In this document: piece after piece, positions 28,011 through 39,355 of the stretch
How the letters are laid out: every line of letters starts with the position of its first letter
Position numbering within the stretch: the stretch's first letter is position 1
Assembly (NCBI GenBank): GCA_905480215.1
Contig: CAJQPL010000050.1
Span: 1-55,846, forward strand
Source of the DNA: an uncultured Woeseiaceae bacterium
GTDB lineage: Bacteria > Pseudomonadota > Gammaproteobacteria > Steroidobacterales > Woeseiaceae
DNA length: 55,846 nt
Reading direction: 5' to 3'
The notes under the pieces: model-generated
What the model was told of the DNA's origin: nothing
Seen by the model: only the letters and a program-made list of their open reading frames with translations
Databases searched by the model: none
Translations under genes and position numbers: made by a program

Positions 28011-30321
28011 CTTTCGCTGCATTCGGTACCAAAATTTCACGTGATCCATTTGACTGCAAAGGGCCGACCATTCCGGCGGCCTCCATCGCCTCAACCATTC
28101 TTGCCGCGCGGTTGTAGCCTATTTTGAGCCGCCGTTGAACGCCGGATATGGACGCCTTACGACTATCAAGCACAACCTGAACCGCCTGATCGTACAAAGC
28201 ATCTTGCTCGGAATCACCGTTATCTCCGGGCGTGTCGATACCGATCAGTCCTGGTGTTGGACTGGAAGGACCATCTAAAATTTCATCAATGTATCGCGGT
28301 GTGCCGCTTTTCTTCAGATGCCTCACAACCGCGTGCACTTCATTGTCGTCGACGAAAGCACCATGCACCCGTACTGGCAAGGAGGTACCCGGCGGCAGAT
28401 ACAGCATGTCGCCGTGACCCAGCAGGTTCTCTGCACCCATTTGATCAAGAATAGTTCGCGAATCAACCTTGGCAGAAACTTGAAATGCGATTCGAGTCGG
28501 AACGTTCGCTTTGATCAGACCCGTGATCACATCCACCGACGGACGCTGCGTCGCCAGAATCATATGGATCCCGGATGCGCGTGCCTTTTGCGCCAGGCGC
28601 GCGATGAGTTCCTCTACTTTCTTGCCGACGATCATCATCATGTCAGCAAGCTCATCAATGATGACGACGATAAACGGCAGCGGCGTCAACGTCGGATGTT
28701 CAATAGGCTTATCTTCATCGAACAAATCGGGTGGCTTGAATATCGGATCTTTGAGCGGCTCGCCAGCATCAATCGCATCGCGAACCTTGCGGTTGTAGCC
28801 ACCGATATTGCGCACGCCCAACGCCGACATAAGCTTGTAACGTCGGTCCATCTCCGCCACACACCAGCGCAATGAGTTCGCAGCATCCTTCATGTCCGTA
28901 ACGACAGGCGCTAACAAATGCGGAATGCCCTCGTACACCGACAATTCAAGCATTTTTGGATCGATCATGATCAGTCGCACGTGCTCAGGATGCGTCTTGT
29001 AGAGAATACTTAGCACCATTGCATTGATGCCAACCGACTTACCTGAACCCGTTGTGCCGGCGATCAATAAGTGTGGCATACGAGCCAGATCAGCAACCAC
29101 CGAATTGCCGCCAATGTCCTTGCCCAGTGCCAAAGTGAGCGGCGACGACAGGTCGTCGTAGGCGCGCGACTTAAGGATCTCGCCAAGTGTTACCAGCTGA
29201 CGATTTTCATTTGGAATCTCAAGCCCAACGAAAGACTTGCCAGGAATGACCTCGACAATTCTCACGCTAACCACCGACAAGGAGCGCGCAAGGTCTTTGG
29301 CCAGATTTGCGATCTGGCTTACCTTGACTCCCGGTGCGGGATCCAGTTCGAAACGAGTAATAACCGGTCCAGGCGACACTGATTTCACTTCGACGTCGAT
29401 CCCAAAGTCCTTGAGCTTTAACTCGACCAGCCGCGACATTGCTTCCAGGGATTCGGTCGAGTAACCGGCCTTCTGCTCCGGCGGGTCATCCAGCAATGAC
29501 AGCGGCGGCAACTCACCCGCGGCTGGCGGATCGAACAGTGGGACCTGGCGTTCTTTTTCTGCGCGTTCACTTGGCTCCAGCGCCGCCAGAACTGGCTCGA
29601 TTCGAGGTTTCGCACGATTGGCCTGGAGCTTCTTCTCTACTTTGACAACATCCTGCCGTGCAGCCGCACTGCGACGTCCTTCAGCTTTGTCACGTAATTC
29701 ATCTATTTTCAGACGCGCCTTCTCAAAGCCTAGCAATGACCAACGGCCAATCCGGTCCATGACGGCGATCCAGGAAACACCGAGAAACAGCGACAGAGAA
29801 GCAACCCAAAGGCAAAACAGCAGTACGCTTGCGCCTAGAACTTTCATCAGGCCCTCAAGCCACTCACCGAGCGCCTGCCCAATAAAGCCGCCAGCCGTCT
29901 GGTTGAAGCCAATATCTGAAAAATGCAGTGATGACAGCGCACAACTCGTTACCAGAGTGGCGACAAAGCCCGCAAACCTTAGTCCGAAATCAAGCCGGGT
30001 CAGCTCTATTTGGGTTTTTTGCTCGCGATACAACATCCAGCCAACAAAGAACACCATAAAGGTGAATAAATAGGCTGGACGGCCAAACGATGTGAACAAT
30101 AGATCAGCAATCCACGCACCAACCAGTCCGACGCCGTTTCCGACTGCATCTCTACTGGTGGTTTGAAACGGTCCGGGATCACCTTGATCGTACGTAAACA
30201 AGGCAAACCAAAGAATAAGCGCCAGAGCGCCGAACACGTACAATGCACCCTCGCGCAGGGTTTGCCGGACCTGAGACGACAGGCGTGTTTCCGGCACCTT
30301 TGTTTTAGCAGCTCTTGCCAT
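28003..30321 (-). CDS. ftsK: DNA translocase FtsK
   Basis: A 772-residue protein. Four membrane helices occupy about residues 25-190; a short linker rich in charged residues follows, much shorter than the E. coli linker. The motor has Walker [13 protein letters not shown] (about residue 422), Walker [14 protein letters not shown], and the segment [17 protein letters not shown]. The C-terminal gamma domain (about 700-765; [31 protein letters not shown]) reads KOPS. It pumps DNA at the septum during chromosome dimer resolution. It is divergent from trxB, 163 bases apart. Confidence 0.96.
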   Translation of the reverse strand: MARAAKTKVPETRLSSQVRQTLREGALYVFGALALILWFALFTYDQGDPGPFQTTSRDAVGNGVGLVGAWIADLLFTSFGRPAYLFTFMVFFVGWMLYREQKTQIELTRLDFGLRFAGFVATLVTSCALSSLHFSDIGFNQTAGGFIGQALGEWLEGLMKVLGASVLLFCLWVASLSLFLGVSWIAVMDRIGRWSLLGFEKARLKIDELRDKAEGRRSAAARQDVVKVEKKLQANRAKPRIEPVLAALEPSERAEKERQVPLFDPPAAGELPPLSLLDDPPEQKAGYSTESLEAMSRLVELKLKDFGIDVEVKSVSPGPVITRFELDPAPGVKVSQIANLAKDLARSLSVVSVRIVEVIPGKSFVGLEIPNENRQLVTLGEILKSRAYDDLSSPLTLALGKDIGGNSVVADLARMPHLLIAGTTGSGKSVGINAMVLSILYKTHPEHVRLIMIDPKMLELSVYEGIPHLLAPVVTDMKDAANSLRWCVAEMDRRYKLMSALGVRNIGGYNRKVRDAIDAGEPLKDPIFKPPDLFDEDKPIEHPTLTPLPFIVVIIDELADMMMIVGKKVEELIARLAQKARASGIHMILATQRPSVDVITGLIKANVPTRIAFQVSAKVDSRTILDQMGAENLLGHGDMLYLPPGTSLPVRVHGAFVDDNEVHAVVRHLKKSGTPRYIDEILDGPSSPTPGLIGIDTPGDNGDSEQDALYDQAVQVVLDSRKASISGVQRRLKIGYNRAARMVEAMEAAGMVGPLQSNGSREILVPNAAKDE

Positions 30322-30394
30322 GAAGATTCTTAATTCCCTACACTAGCCCAATTAGCATCTAATCCACATGAAGCTTGCCCACATACGCATCTGA

Positions 30395-31474
<1,080 letters not shown>

Positions 31475-31489
31475 TTTCGCGCACCGGCG

Positions 31490-32632
31490 ATGCAGGTTAC
31501 CGTCCACGATGCTATCGCCGACATTTCCAGCTCCGATTGGAATGCACTCGCCGGCAATGACTATCCCTTCTTAAGTCATGAGTTTCTGTCGGCGGCGGAA
31601 AGCTCCGGCAGCGTTTCGCTTGATAGCGGTTGGTCCCCTCGGCATTTAACGATCAGCGATACCAAGGGCCTGCGCGCTGCGATGCCCTTGTATGAAAAAT
31701 CTCATTCCTGGGGCGAGTTCGTTTTTGATTGGGCCTGGGCGAACGCGTATGAACAGGCCGGGCTCGACTATTACCCCAAGCTGGTGTCGGCGGTTCCGTT
31801 TACGCCGGCGCCGAGTCGGCGTTTACTACTAAGAGATGCGGACGATCAAGACGCAGCACGTGGACTGCTGGATGCTGCTGTAACATTAGCTGAAGAAACG
31901 CAATGTTCCTCGCTGCACATACTCTTTCCAACCGCGGACGAGATGCCTCTATTTAAAGACGCAGGATTCTTGCTCAGAAAAGACTGCCAGTTTCATTGGC
32001 ACAACAATGACTATCAGTCATTCGACGACTTTCTCAATACCTTTACATCGGTTAAGCGGAAAAAAGCGCGCCGCGACAGACGTCGTGTTCGGGAAAATGG
32101 CATTCAATTTCGCCGTCTAAACGGTACCCAAATCGATAGCGATACTTTAAACACGGTCTACCGTTTGATCAGCAATACCTTTTTGCGCAGAGGATCAACG
32201 CCCTACTACAGCGAATCGTTTTTTCAGGAAATCAGCGAGAAAATTCCCGACACTGTGTTGTATGTCATTGCTGAGCTGGATTCCGTCCCGGTCGCAGCAG
32301 CGGTATTCTTCGAAAGCCCAGAGCGCCTGTACGGACGCTACTGGGGCAGCGACGGTCATTACGATTCGCTGCATTTCGAGACCTGCTACTACCAGGGAAT
32401 TGACTACTGCATTGAAACGGGCAAAGCGATTTTTGAACCCGGCACACAAGGCGAACACAAAATCAGCCGCGGATTTTCACCCGTTTCGACCTGGTCCGCG
32501 CACTGGCTAGCGCATCCGCAGTTTGCAAATGCGATCGAACAGTATCTGGATCAGGAAGGCAAACACGTTGATCGTTACATGGACGCTGTGGATTCACATA
32601 CGCCGTACAAGCACACCGGCGACGACTCGTGA
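31490..32632 (+). CDS. FemAB-like/GNAT protein (COG3146, PF04339)
   Basis: A 380-residue protein of the family annotated as peptidogalycan biosynthesis. Recognisable parts are the N-terminal YPFLSHEFLSAAESSGSV, the central FTSVKRKKARRDRRRVRENG, and the C-terminal YYQGIDYCIETGKAIFEPG followed by GEHKISRGFSP. The fold is a GNAT-type aminoacyl/acyl transferase; the true acceptor is not known. It sits between trxB and aat and overlaps aat by four bases (GTGA), so it is co-translated with an aminoacyl-tRNA-dependent transferase. Confidence 0.88.
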   Translation: MQVTVHDAIADISSSDWNALAGNDYPFLSHEFLSAAESSGSVSLDSGWSPRHLTISDTKGLRAAMPLYEKSHSWGEFVFDWAWANAYEQAGLDYYPKLVSAVPFTPAPSRRLLLRDADDQDAARGLLDAAVTLAEETQCSSLHILFPTADEMPLFKDAGFLLRKDCQFHWHNNDYQSFDDFLNTFTSVKRKKARRDRRRVRENGIQFRRLNGTQIDSDTLNTVYRLISNTFLRRGSTPYYSESFFQEISEKIPDTVLYVIAELDSVPVAAAVFFESPERLYGRYWGSDGHYDSLHFETCYYQGIDYCIETGKAIFEPGTQGEHKISRGFSPVSTWSAHWLAHPQFANAIEQYLDQEGKHVDRYMDAVDSHTPYKHTGDDS

Positions 32633-33360
32633 CAGATGGCCACGTCATGTGGTTGGCAGACGATGATCCGCCGAATAGTTTCCCATCCGTTGATCGCGCA
32701 CTTCAGGAACCCGATGGCTTGTTAGCGGCCGGCGGAGACCTGAGTCCGAGCCGCTTAATCTATGCCTACAGTCACGGTATTTTTCCATGGTACGAGGACG
32801 GACAGCCGCTATTGTGGTGGTCGCCAGACCCGCGTTGCATATTCCTGCCTGGCGACTTTCACTTGTCACGTCGTTTGCAGCGCGATTTGCACCGCTCAGA
32901 TGCCGAAATTCGCGTCAATACGGCATTCGCCGACGTCGTAAGGGCTTGTGCCGCGCCGCGCCGCTCGGAACAGGGAACATGGATTACACCTGCCATGATG
33001 AGCGCATATCAGCACCTGCATGAATTGGGCTGGGCGCATTCCATCGAGATTTGGCAGGCGGAGAAACTGATTGGTGGCCTGTACGGAGTCGCTATTGGCA
33101 AGACATTCTTCGGCGAATCAATGTTCAGCAAACAACCCAACGCCTCCAAAATTGCCCTGTTATTCCTTGCCAAGCGTCTGCAGACGGGTGATTTTGACAT
33201 TCTCGACTGCCAGGTCGTTTCCAGCCACTTACTTGGACTGGGGGCGCGTACCGTTGCTCGCAGTGATTTCCTGAGGACGCTAGAAAACGCTTGTGGCGAC
33301 CCTGTTAGCTATAATGGCTGGCCGCATGGCCCCATACCATGCGCGAACTTAGTGACTTAA
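32629..33360 (+). CDS. aat: Leucyl/phenylalanyl-tRNA--protein transferase
   Basis: A 243-residue enzyme that adds Leu or Phe to proteins with N-terminal Arg or Lys, making them ClpS-ClpA substrates. Family motifs: DGLLAAGGDLSPSRLIYAYS, HGIFPWYEDGQPLLWWSPDPR, GGLYGVAIGKTFFGESMFS and FDILDCQVVSSHLLGLGA. The GTG at 32629 overlaps the previous stop; ATG 32647 fits the family N-terminus equally well. The clpA and clpS genes lie just beyond infA. No bpt/ate (leucyl-tRNA-protein transferase 2) gene follows. Confidence 0.96.
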   Translation: MTDGHVMWLADDDPPNSFPSVDRALQEPDGLLAAGGDLSPSRLIYAYSHGIFPWYEDGQPLLWWSPDPRCIFLPGDFHLSRRLQRDLHRSDAEIRVNTAFADVVRACAAPRRSEQGTWITPAMMSAYQHLHELGWAHSIEIWQAEKLIGGLYGVAIGKTFFGESMFSKQPNASKIALLFLAKRLQTGDFDILDCQVVSSHLLGLGARTVARSDFLRTLENACGDPVSYNGWPHGPIPCANLVT

Positions 33361-33438
33361 TAGCCACTCGCTCATTGCAATACCCACGCCGTTTCTGCAC
33401 AATTCGCCAGCCTTTTAGCAGTACAGAGAATTTTAGCC

Positions 33439-33657
33439 TTGGCTAAAGAAGAAGCACTACAAATGGAAGGCGTCGTAACAGAGACGCTGCCCAACACAAC
33501 TTTTCGAGTTGAGCTCGAGAATGGTCATGTCGTGACCGCACACATTTCCGGCAAGATGCGCAAGAATTACATTCGCATCCTGACCGGCGACAGTGTCACT
33601 GTCGAACTGACACCCTACGATCTAAGCAAAGGCCGCATCGTCTACCGCGGCCGTTAG
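33439..33657 (+). CDS. infA: Translation initiation factor IF-1
   Basis: A 72-residue OB-fold protein ([17 protein letters not shown] ... [17 protein letters not shown] ... GRIVYRGR), complete and close to the E. coli protein. It binds the A-site of the 30S subunit during initiation. The start is TTG 33439, without a clear Shine-Dalgarno sequence (only agagaa upstream). It is placed between aat and the convergent clpA, as in E. coli and Pseudomonas. Confidence 0.97.
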   Translation: MAKEEALQMEGVVTETLPNTTFRVELENGHVVTAHISGKMRKNYIRILTGDSVTVELTPYDLSKGRIVYRGR

Positions 33658-33708
33658 CACCCGCAGGGCATAAACACCCGCAGGGCATAAATACCCGTCG
33701 GGCATCAG
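33658..33708 (+). repeat. Three tandem 17-base repeats between infA and clpA
   Basis: CACCCGCAGGGCATAAA occurs twice exactly (33658-33674, 33675-33691) and once degenerately (33692-33708, TACCCGTCGGGCATCAG). Each unit contains a short palindrome (CCCGCAGGG or CCCGTCGGG). The array begins immediately after the infA stop and enters the last codon of clpA, so it may serve as a weak two-way terminator or RNA-stabilising element. Confidence 0.7.
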
Positions 33709-35978
33709 CCTTCTGGTAGATGCTCCAGTTCACGTAGCGCCGGTTCCGCCTTCAATTCCAGATTGTCATCCTTGCCGACGACAACTTTGACGTGTCCGCC
33801 TTTCGCGAGACTTCCGAACAGCAGCTCTTCGGCCAATGGTCGCTTAATCTGCTCCTGGATAATTCTTGCCATGGGTCGCGCGCCCATTTTAGGGTCGTAG
33901 CCGCGCGTAGCGATCCAGTCACGAGCTTCGTCTTCAAGCTCCAGAGTAACGTTGTTGCTGTCCAGTTTCGCCTCCAACTCGACAACCAATTTGTCGACAA
34001 CTCGCTTGATCGAATCGAGCTTTAATGAGGAAAACTCAATGATCGCGTCGAGACGATTGCGAAACTCCGGAGAAAACTTCTTGCGGATAACTGACATACC
34101 ATCCGAACTGTGATCTTGTTCGGTAAAGCCTATCGAGGCGCGACTCATTTCCTCAGCGCCCGCGTTGGTCGTCATGACCAGTATGACGTTGCGAAAATCC
34201 GCCTTTCGACCATTGTTATCAGTCAGGGTACCGTGATCCATTACTTGCAATAGCAGGTTGAAAACCTCCGGATGAGCCTTCTCAATTTCATCAAGTAATA
34301 CAACAGCATGTGGGTTTTTATTAATGCTTTCTGTTAAGAGTCCACCCTGGTCAAATCCGACATACCCCGGCGGCGCACCAATCAAACGCGATACCGTATG
34401 ACGCTCCATATATTCCGACATATCGAAGCGAATCAATTCAACGCCCATGAGCATCGCAAGCTGTCGGGTGACCTCAGTCTTGCCGACACCTGTTGGACCA
34501 GCAAACAGAAATGCGCCAATGGGTTTTTCTTCTTCACGCAGCCCTGAACGTGACATCTTGATCGCGCCGCTCAATGCCTCAATTGCCGCGTCCTGACCGA
34601 AAATTGTGAGCTTGAGATCCCGATCCATGGTTCTCAAAGCATCACGATCTGATGATGAGACACTCTTGGCTGGAATTCGCGCCATTTTCGCGACGATGGT
34701 TTCAATCATTCGGACCGTCACTCGTTTGCCACGCTCAGCCAATGGTTTCAGCCGCAGATTCGCGCCCGCCTCATCCATTACGTCTATCGCTTTGTCCGGC
34801 AGATGACGATCGTTAATGTGTTTTGCGGCTAGCCTTGCAGCCGCCTCAAGCGCCGGATTATCGTACTTGATGCCATGATGCTCTTCGAATCGTGACTTCA
34901 ACCCTTTCAGGATTGCGATGGTCTCGTCAATGCTGGGTTCCGGCACATCGATTTTCTGGAAACGACGCGCCAACGCGTGATCTTTCTCGAAAACACCGCG
35001 GTATTCGGCATAAGTAGTCGACCCAATGCAGCGCATCTCGCCGTTCGCCAACACCGGTTTGATCAGATTACTCGCGTCCATAACGCCACCGGAGGCCGCT
35101 CCGGCACCGATAACTGTATGAATTTCGTCGATGAACAAAATTGCGCCAGGGTCATCGCGAACCTCGGCGATAACGCCCTTCAGGCGTTTTTCAAAGTCAC
35201 CGCGGTACTTTGTTCCAGCAATCAAGGAACCCATATCCAGGGAGTAAATCGTGCTTTCTGCCAACACTTCCGGTACTCGTTCCTCAACAATCAGGCGTGC
35301 CAAGCCTTCGGCCAGCGCCGTCTTGCCCACACCGGCTTCGCCCACAAAAAGAGGATTATTCTTGCGCCGCCGGCAAAGTATCTGCACGGTGCGCTCGATT
35401 TCAAGCTCACGTCCAATTAATGGATCGATCTTGCCCGCGATTGCCCGTTCATTGAGATTCGTCGCATACTTGTCCAACGGCGATAAGTCAGGCTCAGCTT
35501 CGGATTCCAGTTGTGCCTCACCGTCTTCCTCGCCGCCCTCACCCGGCACCTGCGCCAAACCGTGAGAAATGTAGTTAACGACATCGAGTCGCGATATATC
35601 CTGCAAACCCAAGAAATAGACGCCCTGTGATTGCTTCTCGGAAAAAATAGCGACCAGTACGTTGCTGCCAGTGACCTCTTTTTTGCCGCTGGACTGCACA
35701 TGAAAAACTGCCCGCTGCAAGACACGCTGAAAGCCCAGCGTGGGCTGAACTTCAGTTTCATCGTCGTCTGCCATTATTGGCGTTTGCTCATCGATACACT
35801 CAGAGAGTTGACGGCGCAATTCGGCAACATTTGCCTCACAGGCTTTGAGAATCTCGTTCACGCTGGGAATATCCAGCAATGCAAGCAACAGGTGTTCGAC
35901 CGTCATGAATTCGTGACGACGGTCGCGCGCACGCTGAAACGCCTCATTCAAACAATATTCGAGCTCGCTGCTCAGCAT
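33705..35978 (-). CDS. clpA: ATP-dependent Clp protease ATP-binding subunit ClpA
   Basis: A 757-residue Hsp100 unfoldase. The N-domain (LNEAFQRARDRRHEFMTVEHLLLALL) docks ClpS. The first AAA domain has GEAGVGKTA (about residue 216) and the second GPTGVGKTE (about 494), with DEIHTVIGAG and LLDEIEKAHPEVFN as Walker B regions. A ClpP-binding loop should be in the second domain. It feeds unfolded N-degron substrates to ClpP. It lies 20 bases downstream of clpS. Confidence 0.97.
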   Translation of the reverse strand: MLSSELEYCLNEAFQRARDRRHEFMTVEHLLLALLDIPSVNEILKACEANVAELRRQLSECIDEQTPIMADDDETEVQPTLGFQRVLQRAVFHVQSSGKKEVTGSNVLVAIFSEKQSQGVYFLGLQDISRLDVVNYISHGLAQVPGEGGEEDGEAQLESEAEPDLSPLDKYATNLNERAIAGKIDPLIGRELEIERTVQILCRRRKNNPLFVGEAGVGKTALAEGLARLIVEERVPEVLAESTIYSLDMGSLIAGTKYRGDFEKRLKGVIAEVRDDPGAILFIDEIHTVIGAGAASGGVMDASNLIKPVLANGEMRCIGSTTYAEYRGVFEKDHALARRFQKIDVPEPSIDETIAILKGLKSRFEEHHGIKYDNPALEAAARLAAKHINDRHLPDKAIDVMDEAGANLRLKPLAERGKRVTVRMIETIVAKMARIPAKSVSSSDRDALRTMDRDLKLTIFGQDAAIEALSGAIKMSRSGLREEEKPIGAFLFAGPTGVGKTEVTRQLAMLMGVELIRFDMSEYMERHTVSRLIGAPPGYVGFDQGGLLTESINKNPHAVVLLDEIEKAHPEVFNLLLQVMDHGTLTDNNGRKADFRNVILVMTTNAGAEEMSRASIGFTEQDHSSDGMSVIRKKFSPEFRNRLDAIIEFSSLKLDSIKRVVDKLVVELEAKLDSNNVTLELEDEARDWIATRGYDPKMGARPMARIIQEQIKRPLAEELLFGSLAKGGHVKVVVGKDDNLELKAEPALRELEHLPEG

Positions 35979-35998
35979 AAACTTGTCTCACTTTTCAT

Positions 35999-36328
35999 TT
36001 AGGACTCTTCCATTGTGCATAATAGGGGGTGCTGGTACTGGTTCGCCATGCCCATCACCTGCGCCACCTTGGTTTCAGCGATTTCATAGCTAAATACGCC
36101 GCAGATCCCCTTGCCTTTGGTATGGACCTCCAGCATGACCTGAGTCGCGCGAGTACGTTCCATCGCAAATATGGATTCGAGGATCTCGACTACAAATTCC
36201 ATAGGCGTAAAATCATCATTCAACAACACAACCCGGTACAGTGATGGCGGTTTTACCTTCGGCTGCGCCTCATCGACTGCAATGTCCAAGCTATCAATGC
36301 GTTCCAAGTCTTTTTTTCGTTCAGTCAT
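35999..36328 (-). CDS. clpS: ClpA adaptor ClpS
   Basis: A 109-residue adaptor that binds N-terminal Leu, Phe, Tyr and Trp and delivers the protein to ClpA. The conserved binding region is [21 protein letters not shown], followed by [19 protein letters not shown] and a His-containing end. The N-terminal 25 residues are the flexible arm that engages ClpA. Together with aat it completes the N-degron pathway encoded here. Confidence 0.96.
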   Translation of the reverse strand: MTERKKDLERIDSLDIAVDEAQPKVKPPSLYRVVLLNDDFTPMEFVVEILESIFAMERTRATQVMLEVHTKGKGICGVFSYEIAETKVAQVMGMANQYQHPLLCTMEES

Positions 36329-36456
36329 AGTTAGGTCGTAAAGGTGATACTTTGCTTAAAAGTCAATAATCTGCTTGTTCGTGCTGCAGTTCAACCCGTA
36401 TCATCGGGTCGCCGCGTTTATAGACTAGCGAGTCACATTAAATAGCTTCATTGAAT

Positions 36457-37392
36457 ATGATTTCAAGAGCAAATTGGTCAAATATTACGAGCGTAGACGG
36501 GGACAGCGCAGTGACTGCTGTGAATCGAGTCTTGCCGCCCCTCATTAGCTTCGCTGTGGTGATTCTAATCGCCTGGCAGCTTGCCCACATCGCCTGGATG
36601 CTGGTTCCAGGAACAAGTGCCGGAGTAGCGGTGCCGCTGCCGCAGTCGTTGCCGTCCAGTAGCAGTTCAACAAATCTGGCGACAGACGTCGATGAGATCG
36701 CTCAGGCGCATATTTTTGGAGTCGCCGATGCCGCACCTGAAGGTATGGCAGCCGTTATCTCGGAGGAAGATGAACTCGAAGAGACGCAGCGAAAAAACCT
36801 GACGCTGAATGGCACCGTCGCCTCGGAGATCCCTCGCTATTCGGTTGCCATCATTTCGGATGGTGGAAACGATCAAAAAGTCTATACGATTGGTGACTCG
36901 ATCGACTCAGTTGCATCATTGCACGCGGTATACGCTGATCGGGTCGTACTTAATGAACGTGGCCTGTTAACAAGCCTCAAGTTACCGCGTGAATTCAAGG
37001 ATGCGCCGGTCAGTACGACACGACGCGCGACGGCGACAACGAGGCAAACCTCCAACAACGCAAATAGCCTGCAGTCCGTCGTGACTCAAAATCTAACCAA
37101 GCTGACGGATGTCATTCGGCCAACGCCGTACCGAGTTAACGGAGAACAGGTAGGTTTTCGCGTTTATCCCGGACGTGACCGACGTCAGTTTGCAGCGCTT
37201 GGGCTACGCCCAGGCGACGTTATTACAGATATCGACGGACAGCCGCTTTCGGATGCGAGTCAGGCAATGCAGGTATTTCAATCACTTGGCACAGCAGAAC
37301 AGGTTACCGTTACCCTTCAGCGTGATGGCACAGCGCAAACTTTGACGCTTAAAACCAGTCAATTAGATCTGAGCGACAACAAAACGAAATGA
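36457..37392 (+). CDS. gspC: Type II secretion protein GspC
   Basis: About 311 residues from ATG 36457 (a TTG two codons upstream is possible). One inner-membrane helix (LPPLISFAVVILIAWQLAHI), then a linker, a homology region (IAQAHIFGVADAA, then NLTLNGTVASEIPRYSVAII) that contacts the secretin, and a C-terminal PDZ domain (FRVYPGRDRRQFAALGLRPGDVITDIDG). It connects the inner-membrane platform with GspD. It is the first gene of gspC-D-E-F. Confidence 0.92.
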   Translation: MISRANWSNITSVDGDSAVTAVNRVLPPLISFAVVILIAWQLAHIAWMLVPGTSAGVAVPLPQSLPSSSSSTNLATDVDEIAQAHIFGVADAAPEGMAAVISEEDELEETQRKNLTLNGTVASEIPRYSVAIISDGGNDQKVYTIGDSIDSVASLHAVYADRVVLNERGLLTSLKLPREFKDAPVSTTRRATATTRQTSNNANSLQSVVTQNLTKLTDVIRPTPYRVNGEQVGFRVYPGRDRRQFAALGLRPGDVITDIDGQPLSDASQAMQVFQSLGTAEQVTVTLQRDGTAQTLTLKTSQLDLSDNKTK

Positions 37393-37402
37393 ATCGAATA
37401 CT

Positions 37403-39355
37403 ATGAATCGAATTGTAAAAATTAAGCGCTGCATATTGCTGCTAGTGGCAGCACTCATGCTTCCTATCGCCTCAAGTAGTCTGGCTCAGGATGCCGGTAT
37501 TACGCTCAACTGGAAAGATGCCGATATTCGAATTGTTGTCGAGGCGGTCAGTGAAGCGACGGGGAAGAACTTCATCCTTGACCCACGCGTCACCGGCAAG
37601 GTTAATCTGCTGTCAGCAGAACCGATGTCAAAAGAAGCCTTCTACGAAGCATTTCTGTCAATTCTCCAGGTACATGGATACGTTGCGGTCGATAGCGGCA
37701 ACCTGACCAAGATTCTGCCGGACGCAACCGCACGACAATTCCCGACTAGCTTTGGTACTGCCGGCGCCGCCGGCCCCGATGATATGGCGACCCAGGTTAT
37801 TCAGGTGCAAAACGTCGGCGCGACACAGCTCGTCCCCATCTTGCGGCCACTCATTCCACAGTACGGCCACATGGTCGCGCATGCTGGCTCAAATATGCTC
37901 ATCATCTCTGACCGGGCAGCCAACCTGGCGCGTATGGTTTCTATTATTCGTCGCATCGACATGGCAAGTGATGATGATATTGAGGTGGTGTCTTTGCAGA
38001 ACGCTTCAGCGACCGAGATAGTTCGAATCATGACAGCGCTAACGCAGACACAACGCGCCGACGGCGCTCCTGTCACTACCAGCCTGGTCGCAGATTCACG
38101 CACCAACAGCGTCCTGATTGGAGGCGACAAGTCTGACCGCTTACGCCTGCGTACGCTGATTGCCCATCTCGATACACCACTCGAAGCCGGCGGCGATTCG
38201 CAGGTACGTTACTTGCGCTACGCGGATGCCGAAGAATTGGCTACAAAGCTGCAAACGCATTTCACAAATATCTCCTCCGCAGGCAGCGGTGCCGCTGGAC
38301 AAGCTGCAGCCGTTACGCCCTTTGATCAAATCAGCGTCTGGGCCGACCCACAAACCAATGCAATCATCGTTAATGCTCCGCCGAAGAAAATGCGCGCGTT
38401 GATGCAGATTGTCGACAGGCTGGATATTCGTCGGGCTCAAGTACTCGTAGAGGCGATCATCGTTGAAGTTATCGCTGACGAAGAAAATCGCCTCGGTGTT
38501 TCGTGGGCAATTGAAGGTTCGGGTAGCAACACACCAATCGCACTGACCGATTTTGAGGGCGTCCCTGGAATTGTTGATTTCGCGACTGCGGCGGGCGGCG
38601 GCGAAGTCAACCCCGAGGGCCTGATTCGCACCGGCGTGACAGTTGGCTTGGGCCGTATTTCCGATTCTGGCGTCAGCTTTGCGGCTATTTTGAATGCGCT
38701 GGAAGGCGATGCCGATACTAATATTATTTCCACACCTTCTATCGTGACTACCGACAATGAAGAGGCCACGCTTAATGTTGGCCAGGAAGTGCCATTCGTT
38801 ACGGGCTCGTTTACGAACACTGGTGGTGCCGCTGGTGCGGTCAATCCGTTCCAGACCATCAACCGTGAGCAAATCGGTGTGAAGCTGTCAATCACGCCGC
38901 AGATCAACGAAGGTGATTCAATGGTTCTCGATATTTCACAGGAAATATCGAGCATTTCTCAAGCAGCCAGCGGCGCCGTCGACTTAATTACCAATCAACG
39001 TATTATTGAAACAACAGTGATAGTTGACGATGGCGAGATCCTTGTACTCGGTGGCCTGATCGAGGATACATTACGGGAAAGTCATCAGGCAGTTCCCGTT
39101 CTTGGCAATATTCCTTTGATCGGCGCTCTGTTTCGGTCGCAGCAGACCGAGAAAACCAAAACTAACTTAATGATCTTCATACGCGCCGAGATCATGCGTG
39201 ACTCTGCTCAAACTGCGATTCAAACCAACTCCAAATACAACATGATTCGTGATGTGCAGCGCGCCAGAGAACAAACCAATATTCAACTAATGCCCGGTCG
39301 AACACCGCCGATACTACCTCCCCTGGAAGAGCCTCAAGACGATGGAAGCGAATAG
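37403..39355 (+). CDS. gspD: Type II secretion secretin GspD
   Basis: A 650-residue outer-membrane channel subunit. A signal peptide (about 1-29) is followed by N0 (ITLNWKDADIRIVVEAVSEAT), N1-N3 domains (QNVGATQLVPILRPLIPQ; VVSLQNASATEIVRIM; RYLRYADAEELATKL), and the secretin domain (EATLNVGQEVPFVTGSF; LDISQEISSIS; VLGGLIEDTLRES). No C-terminal pilotin-binding S-domain is obvious beyond a Pro-rich end (MPGRTPPILPPLEEP). It overlaps gspE by 14 bases. Confidence 0.96.
   Translation: MNRIVKIKRCILLLVAALMLPIASSSLAQDAGITLNWKDADIRIVVEAVSEATGKNFILDPRVTGKVNLLSAEPMSKEAFYEAFLSILQVHGYVAVDSGNLTKILPDATARQFPTSFGTAGAAGPDDMATQVIQVQNVGATQLVPILRPLIPQYGHMVAHAGSNMLIISDRAANLARMVSIIRRIDMASDDDIEVVSLQNASATEIVRIMTALTQTQRADGAPVTTSLVADSRTNSVLIGGDKSDRLRLRTLIAHLDTPLEAGGDSQVRYLRYADAEELATKLQTHFTNISSAGSGAAGQAAAVTPFDQISVWADPQTNAIIVNAPPKKMRALMQIVDRLDIRRAQVLVEAIIVEVIADEENRLGVSWAIEGSGSNTPIALTDFEGVPGIVDFATAAGGGEVNPEGLIRTGVTVGLGRISDSGVSFAAILNALEGDADTNIISTPSIVTTDNEEATLNVGQEVPFVTGSFTNTGGAAGAVNPFQTINREQIGVKLSITPQINEGDSMVLDISQEISSISQAASGAVDLITNQRIIETTVIVDDGEILVLGGLIEDTLRESHQAVPVLGNIPLIGALFRSQQTEKTKTNLMIFIRAEIMRDSAQTAIQTNSKYNMIRDVQRAREQTNIQLMPGRTPPILPPLEEPQDDGSE

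Noticed and set aside
33658..33708. CRISPR array
   Set aside because: Three contiguous 17-base units without spacers; no cas genes.
38141..38872. 243-residue minus-strand frame inside gspD
   Set aside because: The plus-strand secretin is fully conserved here; the opposite frame has no recognisable domain.
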